Source: Alcanivorax sp. DG881 (GTDB taxonomy: Bacteria > Pseudomonadota > Gammaproteobacteria > Pseudomonadales > Alcanivoracaceae). Taken from it: DNA of 64,000 nt. The translations under genes were made by a program, and so were the position numbers. Below the pieces are notes generated by a model. That model saw only the letters and a program-made list of their open reading frames with translations, made no database searches and was not told the origin of the DNA. Below are positions 58,943 to 64,000 of the stretch, piece by piece (position 1 is the first letter of the stretch; the number at the start of each line of letters is the position of its first letter). The stretch is taken from NCBI RefSeq assembly GCF_000155615.1, contig NZ_DS989915.1, positions 2,890,922 through 2,954,921 of the forward strand. Reading direction: 5' to 3'.

Positions 58943-61885
58943 TTACACACCGGAGGTGGGGGCGTGCATGGGAAGCCGAATAATAAACCGGGTGCCGCCC
59001 TGGTCGGTGATCGGGCTTTCTACCCGAATCGCGCCCAGGTGTTCTTCGATAATACTGTAAACCAGCGCTAACCCAAGGCCTGTTCCTCGTCCCGGTGGTT
59101 TACTGGTGACAAAGGGTTCGAACAGGGCGTCGCGCAGTTCATCCGGAATGCCATGGCCCTGGTCCTCCACAATCACATCCAGTACCTCGTCGGCGGATTC
59201 GCAGCGAACCGTAACCGGCTGTTTATCGGCACTGGCGTCGGCGGCATTGCCCAACAGGTTGATGAAGACCTGCAGCAGGCGCTGCGGGTCGCCCTGCACC
59301 CAGTGTTCGGGTTCACACTGGTTGGTGAAGGGTTGCTGGCGATGGTCCGGGTCGAGCAACAACAGGGAAATGGCTTCGTCCACGGTGTCGCGGATATTCA
59401 CGGGCACATGCTGGCTATGCTTGATGCCGCCGGAATGGCTGAAGGTCACCAGTGATTCCACGATACGGGTGATGCGGCGGGTCTGTTCAAGGATTTGCTG
59501 GCTGGATTCCAGCTGTTCCTCGGCATCGGTTTCGCTGTCCAGGTTTTGTGCCAGGCAGGCGATGGCGGTCACCGGGTTGCCGATCTCGTGGGCCACCCCG
59601 GCGGCCAGCCGGCCGATGGAGGCAAGGCGTTCGTTGTGCGCCAGGTGGGCTTCCATGTGACGCAGCTCGGTAATGTCTTCGATGACCACTACCTGCCCGC
59701 CAGCCTGTTCCGAGGTGCCAGTGCCCAGTACTTCGGATTTATGCAGGCTGAGCCAGCGGGTCTGCCGGTCGACTTCCAGCGATTGTTGCGGTTGATGCGG
59801 GCTGTCGTCGTGGCTGAACTGCGTCAGGAATTCCCCCCAGGGCGGGTCCAGGTCTGCCAGCCGGGAGCCAATGGTGTCGGCGGCGGTAATGCCGGTGAGT
59901 TCTTCCATGGCCCGGTTCCAGCCAATAATTTCCCGGTCCGCACCCAGGGAAATGACCCCCATGGGTAGCTCCAGCAGGGTCTGGCGGTGGAAGCGTCGCA
60001 GGCCATCCAGCTCTGCGGCCAACCCGGAGAGGCGGTCCCGGTATTGCTCCAGTCGGGACTCGATAAACTGGATATCTTCGCTGGAGCTCTGCTCTTCTTC
60101 GGGCAGGTAAGGCAGATGGTCGTCCATCAACTGGTGCGAGACCGACGGGCCGAGCAGGCCCGACAGGTTGGTTTCCAGTTGGTCGCGCAAACGCCGCAGG
60201 GCGTAGGGCCGGGTTTCGGTGCGTGGCAGGCGCAAGTCGCGCAGCGCCATTTCCACTTCGCGGGTGGCGGTGATGGGGCCAAGCGGCTGGGTCAGTGCAT
60301 CAATGAAATCGTCTACGCTTTTGGCTTCCAGTTCCCAGCGGTAAGGGCGGCGCAAGCTGTCCACCGCACAGGCTTCCGCGGCGTTCTGTTCGGCCCGGGA
60401 CATGGGGGTAACGATGGAAACGATGGCGTAGATCAGGGTGTTGGCCGTGACCGAGGCAATGGCCACGTGGTGCCATTGGCTGGCGCCGGTCTGGAAACGC
60501 ATGCCCATCAATTCCATCAAGCCCTGGAATTGCCATTGTGGGTAGGTGATCGGCAGCAGCAGTAGCAGTAACCACAACAGGAAACCCACAACGAGACCAG
60601 CGAACAGGCCGTTGCGGTTGCCGGAGGGCCAGAACAGGGCGCCGATCAGGCCGGGAACAAATTGCAGTGTGGCCACGAACGAGAGTACACCCAGCTCTAC
60701 CAGGGTGTGCTCGGTGCCGGTGAAACGGTAGAACAGATAGGCCAGAGCGAGGATCGCGGCGATCAGAATGCGCCGGGTCCAGAGCAAATTACGGTACAGG
60801 TTCTGGCCCTGATGCAGTGGGCTGGCTGGCAGGACCAGGTGGTTCAGGCACATGCCAGACAGAGCCAGGGTGGCCACAATCAGCATGCCGCTGGCGCCGG
60901 CCAGGCCGGCGATATAACCGAGGATGGCGCCGTGCCCACCGGTGACCATGCCTATGCCCAGTGCATAGTAGTCCGGCGAGGTGGGGGCGTTGCTGGCCGC
61001 CGCCGCCCACAGGATGACCGGCACGCACAGGGCCATGACCAGGAACATCAGCGGCAACGCCCAGCTGGCAGTGATCAGGGCGCGGGGGTTCAGGTTTTCG
61101 GTGAACGCCATGTAGAACATGTGTGGCAGCACCACGGCGGATACGAAAAACGCCATGATCATGGAATGCCAGGTGCCATCCTGCAGGGGGTAGTACAGCC
61201 GTGACAGCATTTCCGGGTGCTCGTCGAGCCAGTTACCCAGGCTTTGCGGGCCATCAAAAACGCCATACAGGCCCAGCAGGGCCACCGCGCCAAAGGCCAG
61301 CAGTTTGATCAATGACTCCATGGCGATGGCCACCACCAACCCTTCGTGTTTTTCCCGGGCGGTGGCGTGGCGGGCGCCGAACAGGATGGCGAAGATCACC
61401 ATCATCAGGCAGAAACCGGCGGCCAGGTCGCGGGGGTCGGAGGTGCCGCTGAGGATCTGGATGGACTCCGCCACCGCTTTCAATTGCAGCGCCAGCAGTG
61501 GCAGTACCCCGATGAGCATGATGATGGTGGTCATGGCCCCGGCCAGGCGGCTGCGATAGCGAAACGCAAACAGATCGGCCAGCGAACTTAACTGGTAGGT
61601 AGCGGTGAGCCGCAGTATCGGGGCAAGCAGAATCGGTGCCAGCAGAAAGACGCCGGAGATACCGAGAAAATAGGACAGGAAGTTATAGCCGTACTGGTAG
61701 GCGTATCCCACCGAGCCATACACCGCCCAGGCGCTGGCATAGACGCCCAGGGAAAAAACATACACGGCAGGATGGCGTACCCAGCGTGCGGGCAGCCAGC
61801 CACGCTCGGTGATCCAGGCCACCATGAACAGAAAAAACAGGTAGCCACAGGCAATCAGGATGAGGTCGCTGACACTATAGACCAT
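58943..61885 (-). CDS. cbrA: Sensor histidine kinase CbrA with sodium:solute symporter domain
   Basis: A 980-residue hybrid. The first ~490 residues are an SLC5/SSS transporter-like domain with about thirteen helices; then a coiled linker, a PAS domain (about 615-720), the histidine phosphorylation site in AAGVAHEIGNPVTAI, and the ATPase boxes NLLGNAADAS, VEDQGHGIP and GRGTGLGLALV. In Pseudomonas CbrA (histidine uptake linked) signals carbon/nitrogen balance to CbrB. ATG 61885 has AGGA six bases upstream; 61891 is an alternative. The start overlaps cbrX. Confidence 0.95.
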   Translation of the reverse strand: MVYSVSDLILIACGYLFFLFMVAWITERGWLPARWVRHPAVYVFSLGVYASAWAVYGSVGYAYQYGYNFLSYFLGISGVFLLAPILLAPILRLTATYQLSSLADLFAFRYRSRLAGAMTTIIMLIGVLPLLALQLKAVAESIQILSGTSDPRDLAAGFCLMMVIFAILFGARHATAREKHEGLVVAIAMESLIKLLAFGAVALLGLYGVFDGPQSLGNWLDEHPEMLSRLYYPLQDGTWHSMIMAFFVSAVVLPHMFYMAFTENLNPRALITASWALPLMFLVMALCVPVILWAAAASNAPTSPDYYALGIGMVTGGHGAILGYIAGLAGASGMLIVATLALSGMCLNHLVLPASPLHQGQNLYRNLLWTRRILIAAILALAYLFYRFTGTEHTLVELGVLSFVATLQFVPGLIGALFWPSGNRNGLFAGLVVGFLLWLLLLLLPITYPQWQFQGLMELMGMRFQTGASQWHHVAIASVTANTLIYAIVSIVTPMSRAEQNAAEACAVDSLRRPYRWELEAKSVDDFIDALTQPLGPITATREVEMALRDLRLPRTETRPYALRRLRDQLETNLSGLLGPSVSHQLMDDHLPYLPEEEQSSSEDIQFIESRLEQYRDRLSGLAAELDGLRRFHRQTLLELPMGVISLGADREIIGWNRAMEELTGITAADTIGSRLADLDPPWGEFLTQFSHDDSPHQPQQSLEVDRQTRWLSLHKSEVLGTGTSEQAGGQVVVIEDITELRHMEAHLAHNERLASIGRLAAGVAHEIGNPVTAIACLAQNLDSETDAEEQLESSQQILEQTRRITRIVESLVTFSHSGGIKHSQHVPVNIRDTVDEAISLLLLDPDHRQQPFTNQCEPEHWVQGDPQRLLQVFINLLGNAADASADKQPVTVRCESADEVLDVIVEDQGHGIPDELRDALFEPFVTSKPPGRGTGLGLALVYSIIEEHLGAIRVESPITDQGGTRFIIRLPMHAPTSGV

Positions 61886-62051
61886 CGACATCCTTGCTCT
61901 TGGCAATCCAGTAGCTCAACGCGATCAGGCCCAGCCAGATCAGGTAGGGTCGATACCAGGCGCGGCCACCTTCGCTCCACCAGTCAATAATGGCCGGGGA
62001 CAGCAAGTAGGTGCCGAGAATAAAAATAATAAGCAGGCGATCGGTATACAT
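61875..62051 (-). CDS. cbrX: CbrX-like small membrane protein
   Basis: A 58-residue open frame from ATG 62051 to TAG 61875: MYTDRLLIIFILGTYLLSP starts it, with a first hydrophobic helix (6-20), then a WWSEGG loop and a second helix (about 37-50, YLIWLGLIALSYWI), ending KSKDVDGL. It overlaps the start of cbrA by 11 bases. A small two-helix gene, cbrX, overlapping cbrA is described in Pseudomonas, and position, size and overlap agree. It is too short for most gene callers. Confidence 0.8.
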   Translation of the reverse strand: MYTDRLLIIFILGTYLLSPAIIDWWSEGGRAWYRPYLIWLGLIALSYWIAKSKDVDGL

Positions 62052-62174
62052 AGGTGGTTAAGGCCCTCTGGTCGAAGAGCATACGTCAGCACCGATTCAC
62101 TGTAAAAGCGCGGCCGGACGCAGGGGCTGTCATTGCGGTCATAAACGTGGCGGCCGGGGGGAATCCCCATGCTG

Positions 62175-62198
62175 CTCTACGCCTCTACGCCTCTACGC
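62175..62198. repeat. Three perfect copies of CTCTACGC at the gluQ stop
   Basis: Octamers at 62175, 62183 and 62191. The gluQ stop codon (62193-62195, minus strand) lies inside the last copy. Confidence 0.9.
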
Positions 62199-63071
62199 GA
62201 GGATTGCCGGTAACGGTTGTGTCTGCCCGGGTGGCCAGTGGTGTTCGCTGTAATGGCTCATGCCCCAGTTCAGCAGCTCAGTGACCGGCGCGCCTGACAG
62301 TGCTTCGGGCACGGTTAAGCCCATGCCGAGGAAGGCAGCCCCCAGCAGGTGGCTGGCCTGGTCCGGGGCGAGCGCATCGCTGCCGGCGGATTTTGATAGC
62401 TTGGTGGCTCGGCCATCCAGGATGACCGGCAGGTGAGCGTAGCGGGGTACAGGGCGGCCCAGGCATTCCAGCAGCCAGCACTGGCGCAGGGTGGAATCAA
62501 GCAGGTCAGCACCGCGTAGCACATGGGTAATGTTGTCGTCGGCATCGTCCAGGGCGCAGGCCAGCTGGTAGCCGAACAGGCCGTCGCGGCGGCGAATCAC
62601 GAAGGCGCCGCCATCGCGGTGCAGGTTATTACAGACTTGCCCTTGAATGCCGTCCGGGTAACAAAGCTGACGGTCTGGTACATGCAGGCGAATGGCGGTG
62701 TCAGAGGCGGCGGGAACGGCCACGTCGATGCCCGGGTGACAGTGGCCCAGGGTGGCCAGTTGTTTGCGGGTCATGCGGCAATGAAAGGCGTGGCCAGTAT
62801 CGAGCAATTGAGTCACTGCTGCCTGGTAGGCCTCGCTGCGCTGGCTCTGGTAGCGCACGGTTTCGTCCCAGTGCAGCCCGAAGGCTTCCAGTTGCGTCAG
62901 GATATGATCAGCGGCACCGGGGGCTTCCCGGGGCGGATCCAGGTCATCAATGCGAACCAGCCACTGCCCTCCGTGATGACGGGCCTCCAGCCAGCTGGCC
63001 AGGGCCGCCACCAGTGAGCCGAAGTGCAACGGGCCAGAGGGGGTGGGGGCGAAACGTCCGCGATAGGTCAT
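62193..63071 (-). CDS. gluQ: Glutamyl-Q tRNA(Asp) synthetase
   Basis: A 292-residue enzyme: a GluRS catalytic domain without anticodon-binding part. GRFAPTPSGPLHFGSL holds the HIGH-like motif, RIDDLDPPRE follows, and ATKLSKSAG is the KMSKS-like motif. It attaches glutamate to queuosine in tRNA-Asp. It is found next to dksA in most gammaproteobacteria, as here. Its C-terminus ends in an octamer repeat. Confidence 0.96.
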   Translation of the reverse strand: MTYRGRFAPTPSGPLHFGSLVAALASWLEARHHGGQWLVRIDDLDPPREAPGAADHILTQLEAFGLHWDETVRYQSQRSEAYQAAVTQLLDTGHAFHCRMTRKQLATLGHCHPGIDVAVPAASDTAIRLHVPDRQLCYPDGIQGQVCNNLHRDGGAFVIRRRDGLFGYQLACALDDADDNITHVLRGADLLDSTLRQCWLLECLGRPVPRYAHLPVILDGRATKLSKSAGSDALAPDQASHLLGAAFLGMGLTVPEALSGAPVTELLNWGMSHYSEHHWPPGQTQPLPAILA

Positions 63072-63080
63072 AAGGCAATT

Positions 63081-63234
63081 AATAGTGAATAGTTAATAAT
63101 GAATAGCTGCGCGAGAGGTTGTGCTGGGTGCTGAAACGCAGGAAGCCGCGCAATAAGCATTGGCGCGGCCCCCTTGGTTGGCAGAGTTAACAGCCCGCGA
63201 CCGCGAGCCGTTAACTCTTCATTATTAATTATTA
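63081..63234. repeat. A/T-rich inverted heptad arrays between gluQ and dksA
   Basis: Left AATAGTG, AATAGTT, AATAATG, AATAGCT; right ATTATTA, ATTATTA (from 63221). TTAATAATGAA (63093) pairs with TTCATTATTAA (63218). An inner GAGTTAAC/GTTAACTC pair (63184, 63209) also exists. Confidence 0.75.
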
Positions 63235-63241
63235 ACGGCCT

Positions 63242-64000
63242 TTACCCTGCCAGCTGCTTTTCCTTGATTTCAGCGAGTTCTTTGCAGTCGATGCACATTT
63301 CCGCAGTAGGGCGGGCTTCCAGGCGGCGGATGCCGATTTCTACGCCACAGGCTTCGCAGAAGCCGTAATCGTCCTTGCCCACCAGATCGAGGGTCTTCTC
63401 GATTTTCTTGAGCAGTTTGCGCTCACGGTCGCGGGTGCGCAGTTCCAGAGCGAACTCTTCTTCCTGGGTGGCGCGGTCTGCCGGGTCGGGCAGGTTGGCC
63501 TGCTCGTCCTGCAGGTGGTGCATGGTGCGGTCCGCTTCTTCCATCAGTTCCTGGCGCCAGGCCAGCAGGATATTGCGGAAGTGTTCGCGTTGCTTTTCGT
63601 TCATGTATTCCTCGTCAGGACCGGGCTGGTAAGGCGTGAAGCCATGAACCTGGGCCTGTGATGCGGAGGAACTGGTGCTTTTCTTTTTCACTTTCGGATT
63701 TACCTGAGCAGAAGAGGGGGAACGGCTCGGCGAAGTCCTTTTGCCGGCAGTTGCAGTCCGTGCAGAACCTGCGGTTGCTTTCGCTGCGGCCGCACGGGCC
63801 GCTGCGGTGGCCTTGCCTGAGGCCGGTAATTTGGTTCTTGGTGCAGCTGCGGCCTTTTTGGCGGCAGCTTTTTTCGCAGCAGCTTTGGGCGCTGGCTTGG
63901 ACTGCGGCTTGCTGGCCGCAGCTTTAGCGGGCGCCTTTGGTGCAGCGGCTTTCTTGGCGGCCACTTTCTTGGGGGGTGTTGCCTTGGGCGTAGCGGTTGT
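63242..64000 (-). CDS. dksA: RNA polymerase-binding factor DksA with long Lys/Ala/Pro-rich N-terminal extension, cut by window edge
   Basis: The last ~130 residues are canonical DksA: the coiled coil with the acidic tip DPADRATQEEEF, RERKLLKKIEKTL, and the C4 zinc finger CEACGVEIG and CIDC. DksA and ppGpp adjust transcription of rRNA and amino-acid genes. Before it lie more than 100 residues rich in Lys/Ala/Pro/Ser (KAAAKKAAAKKAAA), like histone H1 or AlgP. The frame is open to base 64000 on the coding strand, so the start is probably outside; a GTG at 63964 is the first inside. Confidence 0.93.
   Translation of the reverse strand, partial: TTATPKATPPKKVAAKKAAAPKAPAKAAASKPQSKPAPKAAAKKAAAKKAAAAPRTKLPASGKATAAARAAAAKATAGSARTATAGKRTSPSRSPSSAQVNPKVKKKSTSSSASQAQVHGFTPYQPGPDEEYMNEKQREHFRNILLAWRQELMEEADRTMHHLQDEQANLPDPADRATQEEEFALELRTRDRERKLLKKIEKTLDLVGKDDYGFCEACGVEIGIRRLEARPTAEMCIDCKELAEIKEKQLAG

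Overview
The window is a chromosomal segment of a high-GC gammaproteobacterium close to the Pseudomonas/Alcanivorax grade. The gene order dksA-gluQ-cbrX-cbrA-cbrB-pcnB-folK-(dNK)-panB-panC-panD-acs and pnp-rpsO-truB-rbfA-infB-nusA-rimP-tRNA-secG-tpiA-glmM-folP-ftsH-rlmE-yhbY-greA-carB-carA-dapB-dnaJ-dnaK-grpE / recN-fur-bamE-rnfH-smpB matches the arrangement I recall from Pseudomonas aeruginosa. The genus is inference (Alcanivorax is my best guess); the class is well supported.

Layout. 1-4.8 kb: end of ahpC, ahpF, a secreted subtilisin-type protease and a Roadblock-like protein. 4.8-12.6 kb: a lower-GC accessory island ending next to the 3' end of the tmRNA gene. It holds a small gene behind a LexA-type box, then a Vsr nickase divergent from a Dcm-type cytosine methyltransferase, then four genes: a GHKL (MutL/MORC-type) ATPase, two proteins of unknown function and an EcoRII-type restriction enzyme. 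A decayed HigA-like antitoxin lies at its right end. 12.6-19.6 kb: ssrA, smpB, an NSS transporter, rnfH, bamE, fur, recN and an RDD protein that probably shares a LexA-controlled operon with recN. 19.7-25.1 kb: hrcA-grpE-dnaK-dnaJ with sigma-32-type promoters before grpE and dnaK. 25.5-36 kb: an unknown secreted protein, dapB, carAB, greA, yhbY, rlmE, ftsH. 36-49 kb: folP, glmM, tpiA, secG, tRNA-Leu, initiator tRNA, then the rimP-nusA-infB-rbfA-truB-rpsO-pnp translation/RNA-decay cluster. 49-57 kb: a MarR regulator, acs, the pantothenate genes, a deoxynucleoside kinase, folK and pcnB. 57-64 kb: the carbon/nitrogen regulatory system cbrX-cbrA-cbrB with a CrcZ-like A-rich RNA downstream, then gluQ and dksA.

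Three things stand out. (1) The restriction-modification island couples a CCWGG-type Dcm/EcoRII/Vsr set to a GHKL ATPase and two unknown partners. (2) The CbrB response regulator visibly lacks the GAFTGA loop needed to contact sigma-54, yet a candidate CrcZ-like RNA with AANAANAA motifs and a strong terminator sits between cbrB and pcnB. (3) At least thirteen intergenic sites carry degenerate tandem arrays with an exact 7-base period, usually as inverted pairs that bracket the whole spacer (left arm nnnACGC repeated, right arm GCGTnnn repeated). I know of no name for this repeat class in this group.
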